From: Roseovarius salincola
GTDB lineage: Bacteria; Pseudomonadota; Alphaproteobacteria; Rhodobacterales; Rhodobacteraceae
Assembly (NCBI RefSeq): GCF_026891095.1
Contig: NZ_JAPTNL010000006.1
Span: 101,829 to 165,828, forward strand
Direction of reading: 5' to 3'
Length of the DNA stretch: 64,000 bases
Within the stretch, counting starts at the first letter, position 1. Every line of letters begins with the position of its first letter. Both the position numbers and the translations under genes were made by a program. Of this stretch, positions 15,870 through 23,815 are shown piece by piece. The notes under the pieces were generated by a model. That model saw only the letters and a program-made list of their open reading frames with translations, ran no database searches and was not told where the DNA came from.

Positions 15870-17783
15870 ATGACCTTTGCCTCGCGCCAGGATGCGCTCG
15901 CGATCGAAAACGAGATGAGCTGGGAGGCGCGCCCGCGCCCGGCGACGCTCTACCAGATGCTGCGCGAAACGGTGGATGCCTTCCCCGATCGCCCCGCCAT
16001 CAGCTATCAGCTTCTCTCGGGCGCGCGCGACCCCTCGCAGACCATGACCTGGCAGCAGTTCCATGATCAGGTCTGCCGCGCCGCCAACCTGCTGCGCGAT
16101 CTCAGGATCGACGAGAGCGATGTCGTCGCGCTGGTCCTGCCCAACACGCTGGAAACCGCCATCGTCACCATCGGCGCGGCCATCGCGGGCATCGTCAACC
16201 CGATCAACCCACTGCTCGAACCCGAACAGATCGGCGCGATCCTGCGCGAAACCGACGCCCGCGTCGTGGTCACGCTCAAGGCCTTCCCGAAAACCGATAT
16301 CGCCCAGAAAACCGCCGAGGCCGTGCGCCACGCGCCCCATGTCCACACGGTTCTGGAAATCGACCTCAACCGCTACCTCAGCCCGCCCAAAAGCTGGATC
16401 GTCCCGCTGATCCGCCCGAAGAATCCCGGCAATCATCATGCCGACGTGAAATGCTTCAACGCCGAGATGCGCAAACATCCGGTGACGCTCGGCTTTGACG
16501 ATGGCGGGCAGGACCGGGTCGCGGCCTATTTCCACACCGGCGGCACCACCGGGATGCCCAAGGTGGCGCAGCACCGCTACTCGGGCATGGTCTATAACGG
16601 CTGGCTGGGGCATACGCTGCTGTTCACCGAGGAAGACAGCGTGATGTGCCCGCTGCCGCTGTTTCATGTCTTCGCCTGTCACGTCATCCTGATGGCGATG
16701 ATCAAGTCCGGGGCGCATGTGGTCTTTCCCACGCCCGCAGGCTATCGCGGCGACGGGGTGTTCGACAATTTCTGGAAATTGCTGGAACGCTGGCAGACAA
16801 GTTTCGTGATCACCGTGCCGACAGCGGTGTCGGCGCTGATGCAGCGCAAGGTCGATGCCGACATCTCGACCGTGAAGAACGCGTTTTCCGGCTCGGCGCC
16901 GATGCCGCTCGAACTGTTCAACCGCTTCGAATCCGCCACCGGCATGACCGTGATCGAAGGCTACGGCCTGACCGAGGCCACCTGCCTCGTGTCCTGCAAC
17001 CCGCCCGAGGGCCAGAAAAAGGTCGGCTCGGTCGGCGTGCCATTTCCCTATACGGATGTGCGCATCCTCAAGACCGACGAGGCGGGCGCGCCACTGGAAT
17101 GCGCCACCGACGAGGTCGGCGAGATCTGCATTTCCAATCCGGGCGTCTATGCCGGCAACACCTATACCGAAGCCGCCAAGAACAACGATCTCTATCATTA
17201 CGAGCGCTATCTGCGCACCGGCGATCTGGGGCGGATCGATCCGGATGGCTACCTCTGGATCACCGGACGCGCCAAGGATCTGATCATCCGCGGCGGCCAC
17301 AATATCGACCCCGCCGATATCGAAGAGGCCCTGATGGCCCATCACGATGTCGCCATGGCCGGCGCCATCGGCCAGCCCGACGCGCATTCCGGCGAATTGC
17401 CCTGCGCCTATGTGGAACTGGTGGAGGGCGCCAGCGTCACCGCCGAGGAACTGCGCGCGCATTGCAAGATCCATGTCCATGAACGCGCCGCCATGCCGAA
17501 ATATGTCGAAATCCTCGACGAACTGCCCAAGACGGCGGTCGGCAAGGTGTTCAAGCCGGACCTGCGCAAACGCGCCATCACCCGCATCTATGACGCGGCC
17601 CTGACCGAAGCCGGTCTCGACGCCCGCGTCGCCCAGGTGATCGATTCCAAGAAGCGCGGCCTCGTCGCCCGGATCGAGCGCGGCGCGGCGCTCGACGAGG
17701 AGGCGCTCGCCCATGTGCTCGGCCGCTTCACCCGCCCCTGGGAATGGGCCGACGAGGCCGAATCCGATCCCGAATCCGTCTGA
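15870..17783 (+). CDS. Acyl-CoA synthetase (AMP-forming, long N-terminal form)
   Basis: 637-residue adenylate-forming ligase that activates an unidentified carboxylic acid to its CoA ester. Signatures: FHTGGTTGMPKVAQH (phosphate loop), GYGLTEATCLVS, GDLGRIDPDGYLWITGRAKD and GGHNIDPADIEE. The C-terminal lysine in KTAVGKVFKPDLR fits the adenylation lysine. No signal peptide. It stands alone between znuA and leuA with ~160-bp and ~230-bp flanks, so context does not give the substrate. The substrate is probably a medium/long-chain or branched acid; not resolved. A long open frame on the opposite strand is a GC-rich shadow. Confidence 0.88.
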   Translation: MTFASRQDALAIENEMSWEARPRPATLYQMLRETVDAFPDRPAISYQLLSGARDPSQTMTWQQFHDQVCRAANLLRDLRIDESDVVALVLPNTLETAIVTIGAAIAGIVNPINPLLEPEQIGAILRETDARVVVTLKAFPKTDIAQKTAEAVRHAPHVHTVLEIDLNRYLSPPKSWIVPLIRPKNPGNHHADVKCFNAEMRKHPVTLGFDDGGQDRVAAYFHTGGTTGMPKVAQHRYSGMVYNGWLGHTLLFTEEDSVMCPLPLFHVFACHVILMAMIKSGAHVVFPTPAGYRGDGVFDNFWKLLERWQTSFVITVPTAVSALMQRKVDADISTVKNAFSGSAPMPLELFNRFESATGMTVIEGYGLTEATCLVSCNPPEGQKKVGSVGVPFPYTDVRILKTDEAGAPLECATDEVGEICISNPGVYAGNTYTEAAKNNDLYHYERYLRTGDLGRIDPDGYLWITGRAKDLIIRGGHNIDPADIEEALMAHHDVAMAGAIGQPDAHSGELPCAYVELVEGASVTAEELRAHCKIHVHERAAMPKYVEILDELPKTAVGKVFKPDLRKRAITRIYDAALTEAGLDARVAQVIDSKKRGLVARIERGAALDEEALAHVLGRFTRPWEWADEAESDPESV

Positions 17784-17807
17784 CAGGTTTTCCCTGCGGG
17801 ACCCGCC

Positions 17808-17855
17808 GGGGGGCCAGCCCCCCGGACCCCCCGAGGTATTTCAGGCCAGATGAAG
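17808..17855 (+). repeat. Intergenic repeat element, copy 1 (CCCCCGAGGTATTT type)
   Basis: A GC-rich dyad (GGGGGGCCAGCCCCCC) followed by GACCCCCCGAGGTATTT and GCCAGATGAAG. The same order of parts recurs at 17880-17940 (inverted) and 22100-22164. All copies lie directly after genes. Confidence 0.7.
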
Positions 17856-17879
17856 AGGCGGAGTGATCCGCCATGGCCC

Positions 17880-17940
17880 TTCTTCTGTTTTCAAATATCC
17901 CGGGGGAGTCGCGCTTTGCGCGACGGGGGCAGCGCCCCCA
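17880..17940 (-). repeat. Intergenic repeat element, copy 2 (inverted)
   Basis: On the minus strand it reads GGGGGCGCTGCCCCC, then a CGCGCAAAGCGCG-type hairpin, then ACTCCCCCGGGATATTTGAAA. It faces copy 1, so the two form a convergent pair between the acyl-CoA synthetase and leuA genes. Confidence 0.65.
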
Positions 17941-17957
17941 TGCAAGCCTCGCAAAGA

Positions 17958-17990
17958 AAAGACCCGGCCACGCGATGCGACCGGGTCTTT
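17958..17990. terminator. leuA terminator (bidirectional hairpin)
   Basis: AAAGACCCGG (17958-17967) pairs perfectly with CCGGGTCTTT (17981-17990). A-run on one side and T-run on the other make it a rho-independent terminator, mainly for leuA on the minus strand. Confidence 0.85.
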
Positions 17991-18012
17991 CGCTGTCAGC
18001 GGGCAGGGCGGA

Positions 18013-19629
18013 TCAGCTCACGTCCTTGTAGCTGATCTCGCGCTTGTCCTCGCCCAGGCGGCCGCGGCGCACCAGAAGGCGGTTGAGCGCGTTCACATAG
18101 GCCTTGGCCGAGGCGACGACCGTATCGGTATCGGCCGACTGACCGGTGGCGATGTTGCCCTCTTCCTCGAGCCGCACCGAAACCGTGGCCTGCGCGTCGG
18201 TGCCCTCGGTCACCGCATGCACCTGATAAAGCGACAGATGCGCATCATTGGGATGCAGTTCGCGCACCGCCTTGAAGGTCGCATCGACCGGGCCGTCGCC
18301 GGTCTCGGTCACGTTCTTCTCGGTGCCGTCGATGGTCATCACCAGCTCGGCCTCGGCCGGTCCGCCGGTGCCGCAGACCACGCGCAGCGACTTGATGACC
18401 AGCCGGTCCCTGGCCTCGTCCTCGCCCGCGCGCATCAGCGCGATGAGGTCCTCGTCATAGACTTCCTTCTTGCGGTCGGCCAGTTCCTTGAAGCGCACGA
18501 ACATGTCGTTGAGCTGGTTCTCGGCCAGCTCATAGCCCAGGTCCCTGAGCTTGGCGCGCAGCGCCGCGCGCCCCGAATGCTTGCCCAGAACGATGCTGGT
18601 CTCGGCCAGGCCCACATCCTCCGGGCGCATGATCTCGAAGGTTTCGGCGTTCTTGAGCATCCCGTCCTGGTGGATGCCCGATTCATGGGCGAAGGCGTTC
18701 TTGCCCACGATCGCCTTGTTGTATTGCACCGGAAAGCCGCTGACCGTGGCGACCCGGCGCGAGATGTTCATGATCTTGCGGCTGTCCACATGGGTATAGA
18801 AGGGCATGATGTCGCCGCGCACCTTGAGCGCCATCACCACCTCTTCGAGCGCGGTATTGCCCGCCCGCTCGCCCAGCCCGTTGATCGTGCACTCGATCTG
18901 GCGCGCGCCGCCCGCCACCGCGGCCAGCGCATTGGCCGTCGCAAGGCCCAGGTCGTTATGGCAATGGGTGGCGAACACCACCTCGTCGGCGCCCGGCACA
19001 TCGGCGATCAGGCGGCGGATCAGATCGGCGCTTTCCACCGGCGCGGTATAGCCCACCGTGTCGGGGATGTTGATCGTGGTGGCGCCCGCCCTGATGGCGA
19101 TCTCGACCACCCGGCGCAGGTAATCCCATTCGGTGCGCGTGGCATCCATCGGCGACCATTGCACGTTGTCGCACAGATTGCGCGCATGGGTCACCGTTTC
19201 ATGGATGCGCTCGGCCATTTCGTCCCGGGTCAGGTTCGGAATGGCGCGGTGCAGCGGCGAGGTGCCGATGAACGTGTGGATACGTGGGCTGCCGGCGTGT
19301 TTCACCGCCTCCCAGGCGCGGTCGATATCCTTGAGATGCGCGCGCGCCAGCCCGCAGATCGTCGCCTGTTTCGCCCGCTTGGCGATCTCGCTCACGGCGC
19401 GGAAATCGCCCTCGGAGGCGATGGGAAAGCCCGCTTCGATGATATCGACGCCCATGTCATCGAGCAGGGCGGCGATTTCGAGCTTTTCATCATGGGTCAT
19501 GGTCGCGCCGGGGGATTGCTCTCCGTCGCGCAGGGTGGTGTCGAAAATCACCACGCGATCCTTGTTCGCCTCCGGCGAAACGCGATCCTTGTTCGCTTCA
19601 GGCGATACGGTCTTGGTCTGGTCTGTCAT
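18013..19629 (-). CDS. leuA: 2-isopropylmalate synthase LeuA
   Basis: First committed step of leucine synthesis: condenses acetyl-CoA with 2-oxoisovalerate. 538 residues: TIM barrel with [15 protein letters not shown] (metal Asp) and HCHNDLGLA (metal His pair), then linker and the C-terminal leucine-binding regulatory domain ([23 protein letters not shown]). The N-terminus shows an exact tandem duplication of the nonapeptide VSPEANKDR, from a 27-bp DNA repeat, before the barrel begins. An upstream leucine-rich leader peptide and paired stems point to transcription attenuation by leucine supply. Terminator 23 bases downstream. Confidence 0.96.
   Translation of the reverse strand: MTDQTKTVSPEANKDRVSPEANKDRVVIFDTTLRDGEQSPGATMTHDEKLEIAALLDDMGVDIIEAGFPIASEGDFRAVSEIAKRAKQATICGLARAHLKDIDRAWEAVKHAGSPRIHTFIGTSPLHRAIPNLTRDEMAERIHETVTHARNLCDNVQWSPMDATRTEWDYLRRVVEIAIRAGATTINIPDTVGYTAPVESADLIRRLIADVPGADEVVFATHCHNDLGLATANALAAVAGGARQIECTINGLGERAGNTALEEVVMALKVRGDIMPFYTHVDSRKIMNISRRVATVSGFPVQYNKAIVGKNAFAHESGIHQDGMLKNAETFEIMRPEDVGLAETSIVLGKHSGRAALRAKLRDLGYELAENQLNDMFVRFKELADRKKEVYDEDLIALMRAGEDEARDRLVIKSLRVVCGTGGPAEAELVMTIDGTEKNVTETGDGPVDATFKAVRELHPNDAHLSLYQVHAVTEGTDAQATVSVRLEEEGNIATGQSADTDTVVASAKAYVNALNRLLVRRGRLGEDKREISYKDVS
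19553..19606 (-). repeat. 27-bp tandem duplication in the leuA 5' coding region
   Basis: Two adjacent 27-bp units (19553-19579 and 19580-19606), nearly identical (for example ACGCGATCCTTGTTCGC in both), encoding a doubled VSPEANKDR. It keeps the frame. Confidence 0.9.
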
Positions 19630-19648
19630 GTCGAATCTCGTTCATTGT

Positions 19649-19722
19649 CCTAAGCCAATGGCGCGAAAAGGCACATCCTCTGAGCGGTCGCGCCGGATCG
19701 GCACGCTCAGAGGCGGCTTAGG
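19649..19722 (-). promoter_or_regulatory. leuA attenuator: nested stems overlapping the leader peptide Leu codons
   Basis: On the minus-strand transcript, CCTAAGCC (from 19715-19722) can pair with GGCTTAGG (19649-19656), and CCTCTGAGCG (from 19704-19713) with CGCTCAGAGG (19677-19686). The first arm begins at the leader Leu-Ser codons and the second overlaps its stop, so ribosome position would decide which stems form. No classical T-run follows the inner stem, so the exact terminator is not resolved. Confidence 0.65.
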
Positions 19723-19793
19723 AGCAGCAGGACACGAACGCAACCCGCCTGGCGGGGCGTCACGGGAAATGAGATATGGTCCTGCTTCATCAT
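19707..19793 (-). CDS. Leucine leader peptide (leuL-like)
   Basis: A 28-codon open frame upstream of leuA: begins MMKQDHISF and ends VLLLLSRL, with four consecutive Leu codons (CTG CTG CTC CTA) and a fifth Leu as last residue. This is the pattern of amino-acid biosynthesis leader peptides whose translation senses charged tRNA-Leu. The stop lies 78 bases before the leuA start, inside the predicted stem region. No strong ribosome site is visible before the ATGATG. Too short for routine gene calling; confidence rests on the Leu run and the overlapping stems. Confidence 0.75.
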   Translation of the reverse strand: MMKQDHISFPVTPRQAGCVRVLLLLSRL

Positions 19794-19903
19794 GCAACAA
19801 ACTATAAGGGCCGTGAGGCGCGTTGAAAACCCCCGAATCCGCTGCGCCTCATTCGCGGGCGGTCAGCACTTGAAGCGCATGAGCGCCACCCTACGTGGCG
19901 CGC

Positions 19904-20569
19904 ATGGAAAACGCATTGATCATCGGCGCCTCGGGCGGGATCGGGGCTGCGCTCTGCGCCGCTCTGAGCGCGCGCGGCACCGCCGTGACCCCGCTCTCGC
20001 GCCGCGATGACGGGATCGACCTGACGGATGAAGCCTCGATCATCGCCGCGCTAGATCCGCTGGATGGCCCTTTCGACCTGATCTTCGTCGCCACCGGCGG
20101 GCTCGAGATCGACGGCCAGCGCCCCGAGAAATCCCTCAAGGAACTGAGCGCGCAAGCGCTGGCCGACCAGTTCGCGCTCAACAGCATCGGCCCCGCGCTG
20201 GTGCTCAAACACGCGCCGCGCCTTCTGGCGCGCGACCGGCGGGCGGTCTTTGCGGCGCTTTCGGCGCGGGTGGGCTCTATTGGCGACAACCGCTTTGGCG
20301 GCTGGTACGGCTATCGCGCCGCCAAGGCCGCGCTGAACCAGATCGTCCATACCGGCGCGATCGAACTCAGCCGCTCGCATCGCCAATCCATCTGCGTCGC
20401 GCTTCATCCTGGCACCGTGCAAACACCGCTGACGGCGCGCTATGCCCGCAATCACCCGACCGTGCCCGCGCCCGAGGCGGCGGCCAATCTTCTGGGCGTG
20501 ATCGACGGGCTGACCCCGTCCCAAAGCGGGCAGTTCTTCGACTGGGCTGGGAAACCCGTGCCATGGTAA
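19904..20569 (+). CDS. Short-chain dehydrogenase/reductase (C-factor-like)
   Basis: 221-residue Rossmann oxidoreductase. NAD(P) site GASGGIGAAL at residues about 8-17; catalytic Ser in FAALSARVGSI and the YxxxK pair in YGYRAAKAAL. ATG at 19904 (MENALIIGASGG) fits the family; a GTG nine bases earlier is possible. Its end overlaps the photolyase start by seven bases, so the two are cotranscribed. SDR genes are often next to this photolyase family in related bacteria, but the substrate is unknown. Confidence 0.88.
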   Translation: MENALIIGASGGIGAALCAALSARGTAVTPLSRRDDGIDLTDEASIIAALDPLDGPFDLIFVATGGLEIDGQRPEKSLKELSAQALADQFALNSIGPALVLKHAPRLLARDRRAVFAALSARVGSIGDNRFGGWYGYRAAKAALNQIVHTGAIELSRSHRQSICVALHPGTVQTPLTARYARNHPTVPAPEAAANLLGVIDGLTPSQSGQFFDWAGKPVPW

Positions 20570-22092
20570 AACGCCTTGTGCTGGTGCTGGGCGACCAGTT
20601 GAGCGCGGGGCTTTCGGCGCTTGCGGCGGCCGACAAGGCGCATGACCTGATCGTCATGGCCGAGGTGACGGACGAGGCCGCCTATGTCCCCCATCACCCC
20701 AAGAAGATCGCGCTCGTTCTGTCGGCGATGCGCCATTTCGCGGCCGAACTGGAGCGCGACGGCTGGCAGCTGGCCTATACCCGGCTGGATGATCCCGACT
20801 CCTCGGGTTCGATCGTGGGCGAACTGATGCGCCGCGCCGAGGCGCATGGCACCGGCACGGTGATCGCCACCACCCCCGGCGAATGGCGGCTGATCGAGGC
20901 GCTGGAAAACGCACCGCTTTCGGTGACGCTTCTGCCCGATGACCGCTTCATCGCGTCCCCCGGCGAGTTCGACGCCTGGGCCGAGGGGCGCAAGGAACTG
21001 CGCATGGAGTGGTTCTATCGCATGATGCGCCGCAAGACCGGCCTCTTGATGGAGGGCGACAAACCGGCGGGCGGCAAATGGAATTTCGACCATGACAACC
21101 GCAAACCCGCCGCGCCGGATCTTTTCCGCGCCGCGCCGCCGCGCTTTGAGCCCGACGCGGTGACGCAAGAGGTGCTCGACCTGGTCGGCGCGCGCTTTGG
21201 CGGCAATTTCGGCACGCTGCTGCCGTTTCACTACGGGGTGACGCGCACGGATGCGCTGGCGGCGCTCGATCATTTCGCGCGCCATCTGCTGGCGGGGTTC
21301 GGCGACACGCAGGACGCGATGCTTGAAGGTGATGCTTTCCTCAATCACTCGCTGCTCTCGCCCTATCTCAATCTGGGGCTGCTGGGGCCGCTGGAAATAT
21401 GCCGGCGCGTCGAGGCCGAATGGCAGGCCGGGCGCGTGCCGATCAATGCCGCCGAAGGCTATATTCGCCAGATCATCGGCTGGCGCGAATACATGCGCGG
21501 GATCTACCTGCGCGAAGGCCCCGATTATACTGCGCGCAACGCGCTGGGCCATGAGCGCGCGCTGCCCGCCATGTTCTGGGGCGGCGAGACGCGCATGAAC
21601 TGCATCTCCCATGCGGTCGCCCAGACCCGCGACGCGGCCTACGCCCACCATATCCAGCGCCTGATGGTGACCGGCAATTTCGCGCTCCTGGCGGGGGTGG
21701 ATCCGGCCCAGGTGCATGAATGGTATCTGTCCGTCTATATCGACGCGTTCGAATGGGTCGAGGCCCCCAACACGATCGGCATGAGCCAGTTCGCTGATGG
21801 CGGCATCATCGCCTCGAAACCCTATGTGAGCTCGGGCAATTACATCGACCGGATGTCCGATTACTGCGCCGGCTGCGCCTATAAGGTGAAGGACAAGACC
21901 GGCGAGTCGGCCTGTCCGTTCAACCTGCTCTATTGGGACTTCCTGATCCGCCACCGCGAGCGTTTCGCGCGCAATCCCCGCATGGCGCCGGTCTATCGCA
22001 CATGGGAGCGCATGGACGAGGCCCGCCGCGCTTTGGTGCTGGAGGGGGCCGCGCGGGTTCACGGGCGGCTGGAGCGGGGCGAGATCGTCTGA
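20563..22092 (+). CDS. Iron-sulfur bacterial cryptochrome/photolyase (PhrB/CryB family)
   Basis: 509-residue flavoprotein of the FeS-BCP group, which includes prokaryotic (6-4) photolyases (Agrobacterium PhrB) and Rhodobacter CryB. N-terminal antenna domain starts LVLVLGDQLS; C-terminal FAD domain contains NFALLAGVDPAQVHEWY and YVSSGNYIDRMSDYC. The four [4Fe-4S] cysteines are visible: one in RMNCISH, two in DYCAGC and one in ESACPFN. Likely repairs UV photoproducts or acts as a blue-light receptor. Translationally linked to the upstream SDR gene. Confidence 0.93.
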   Translation: MVKRLVLVLGDQLSAGLSALAAADKAHDLIVMAEVTDEAAYVPHHPKKIALVLSAMRHFAAELERDGWQLAYTRLDDPDSSGSIVGELMRRAEAHGTGTVIATTPGEWRLIEALENAPLSVTLLPDDRFIASPGEFDAWAEGRKELRMEWFYRMMRRKTGLLMEGDKPAGGKWNFDHDNRKPAAPDLFRAAPPRFEPDAVTQEVLDLVGARFGGNFGTLLPFHYGVTRTDALAALDHFARHLLAGFGDTQDAMLEGDAFLNHSLLSPYLNLGLLGPLEICRRVEAEWQAGRVPINAAEGYIRQIIGWREYMRGIYLREGPDYTARNALGHERALPAMFWGGETRMNCISHAVAQTRDAAYAHHIQRLMVTGNFALLAGVDPAQVHEWYLSVYIDAFEWVEAPNTIGMSQFADGGIIASKPYVSSGNYIDRMSDYCAGCAYKVKDKTGESACPFNLLYWDFLIRHRERFARNPRMAPVYRTWERMDEARRALVLEGAARVHGRLERGEIV

Positions 22093-22099
22093 GCGGGCA

Positions 22100-22164
22100 G
22101 GGGGCGCTGCCCCCGCCGCGGCCAGAGGCCGCGACTCCCCCGAGGTATTTTCCGCCAGATGAAG
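22100..22164 (+). repeat. Intergenic repeat element, copy 3
   Basis: GGGGGCGCTGCCCCC dyad, then a GCGGCCAGAGGCCGC hairpin, then ACTCCCCCGAGGTATTTT and GCCAGATGAAG. Same architecture as the two copies near 17.8-17.9 kb. Located between the photolyase stop and the convergent MORN gene, where it may serve as a terminator. Confidence 0.7.
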
Positions 22165-22173
22165 CCGGAGCGG

Positions 22174-23664
22174 TCAGTCGCCTTGCGGGGCTTCGGGCTC
22201 GGCTTCGGGCGCATCGGGCGCATCGGGTGTTTCGGCGGGGTCGGGCGTCTCGTCGGCGGTGGTGGTTTCGGTCTGTTCGGCCAGCGCGCCGCTGTCCCAG
22301 GTGCCGCTTTCCTCTTCGCCGGAGGCATAGCGCATCGTGCCCTCGCCCTGGCGTTCGCCCTCGAGGAAATTGCCCTCGTAGACATCGCCATTGGTGTAGG
22401 TGGCAACGCCCCGGCCCGAGATTTCACCCTCTTTCCATTCGCCCTGGTATGTGAAGCCGTCAGGCATGGTGATCTTGCCCTGGCCATGGCGCTGGCCATC
22501 CAGGAATTCGCCTTCGTAGATGGTCCCGTCGGGATAGGTGGCGGTGCCCATGCCCTCGCGCTGGCCGTCTTTCCACTGGCCCTCGTAGCGGTAACCGTCG
22601 GCATAGGTCATCACGCCCTGGCCGTGGTTGCGCGCGTTCTCGAACGCGCCCTCGTAGACCACGCCATTGGGATAGGTGGCCCGGCCCTTGCCATCGATCA
22701 CGCCGCCGCGCCATTCGCCTTCGTATGTCGAGCCATCGGGATAGGTAATCTTGCCCTCGCCATTGGCGAGATCGTCGCGAAACGCGCCCTCATAGACCGA
22801 GCCGTCGGGGTAGGTCACCCGCCCCTGGCCCGAGATCTTGCCCGCGCTCCAGGAGCCTTCGTAGCGATAGCCGTCAGTCCCTGTGAAGACGCCCTCGCCG
22901 TGGCGGCGGTCATTCTTGAACTCACCCTCGTAGACATCGCCGTTCTCATAGGTGACGCGCCCCTGGCCCTCGCGCCGCCCGGCCACGAGATCACCCTCAT
23001 AGACATCGCCATTGGGCTGGATCAGCTTGCCGGTGCCGTCGATCTGCCCGTCCTGCCAGCGCCCCTCGTAGATCAGCCCGTCGGGCATGGTCAGCGTGCC
23101 CCGCCCGTGGCGCGCACCGCGGCTGACCTCGCCCTCGTAGATCGCGCCGTCGGGATAGGTGATCCGCGCCGCGCCATCCTTGACGCCATTGACCCAGTCG
23201 CCCTCGTAGACATAGCCGCCGGGGCTTTCCATGCGGCCCTTGCCGTGATGCATCGCATTGCGGAAACCGCCCTCGTAGCGTACCCCGTTGGCATAGACCG
23301 CGACCCCCTGGCCGGTGATCTTGCCGTCCTGCCAGTCGCCCTCAAAGGTGCCGCCATCGGCGAAGACGATCTTGCCCACACCCTCCGGCTTGCCCTTGGC
23401 GAACTGGCCCTCGTAGACGGACCCGTTGGGAAACCGCGCAACCCCCTGGCCGCGGATCTCGCCATCGACCCATTCGCCCGAATATTCATAGCCATTGGGC
23501 AGCGTATAGGTGCCGGTGCCATGCTGCAGCCCGTTCCTGAACGTGCCCTCGTAGATGCCGCCATCGTCATATTGCTTGGTCTGCACCTCGCCGTCCTGCG
23601 CCAGCGCGGCCCCCCCGGCCAGTACCGCCGTCACGATCGTCGCATCCCTCAGTGAAAAGCTCAT
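22174..23664 (-). CDS. Secreted MORN-repeat protein (about 18-19 repeats)
   Basis: 496-residue protein with a short signal peptide (residues about 1-22, ending ALA-QDG). From residue ~32 to ~455 it consists of 18 full 23-residue MORN repeats, consensus YPDGxxYEGEFxDGxxHGQGxxT, plus one decayed unit (YASGEEESGTW). Repeats often alternate EGxF and EGxW, suggesting 46-residue doublets. The tail is Glu/Asp/Pro/Ala-rich and probably disordered. MORN arrays form long beta-sheets that bind lipids or proteins; the role of bacterial exported versions is not known. No operon partner. Confidence 0.9.
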   Translation of the reverse strand: MSFSLRDATIVTAVLAGGAALAQDGEVQTKQYDDGGIYEGTFRNGLQHGTGTYTLPNGYEYSGEWVDGEIRGQGVARFPNGSVYEGQFAKGKPEGVGKIVFADGGTFEGDWQDGKITGQGVAVYANGVRYEGGFRNAMHHGKGRMESPGGYVYEGDWVNGVKDGAARITYPDGAIYEGEVSRGARHGRGTLTMPDGLIYEGRWQDGQIDGTGKLIQPNGDVYEGDLVAGRREGQGRVTYENGDVYEGEFKNDRRHGEGVFTGTDGYRYEGSWSAGKISGQGRVTYPDGSVYEGAFRDDLANGEGKITYPDGSTYEGEWRGGVIDGKGRATYPNGVVYEGAFENARNHGQGVMTYADGYRYEGQWKDGQREGMGTATYPDGTIYEGEFLDGQRHGQGKITMPDGFTYQGEWKEGEISGRGVATYTNGDVYEGNFLEGERQGEGTMRYASGEEESGTWDSGALAEQTETTTADETPDPAETPDAPDAPEAEPEAPQGD

Positions 23665-23815
23665 GTCGGCCCCAGAATCCCCAGTTTCGCGCGCCAGCGC
23701 ACCGCCTGAAATCTAGTGGAGCCTCGCGGGGCTGACAACGTGTTTTGCCCAAATCGGCTTTCCCTCGCGCAGCGATCTGCTAAATCATGGCCGCAATGCA
23801 AGCAGGAGGCATCGC

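Noticed and set aside
15819..17714. A 631-residue open frame opposite the acyl-CoA synthetase
   Set aside because: Low-complexity His/Arg/Gly composition typical of GC-rich antisense frames; the plus-strand gene has full catalytic motifs.
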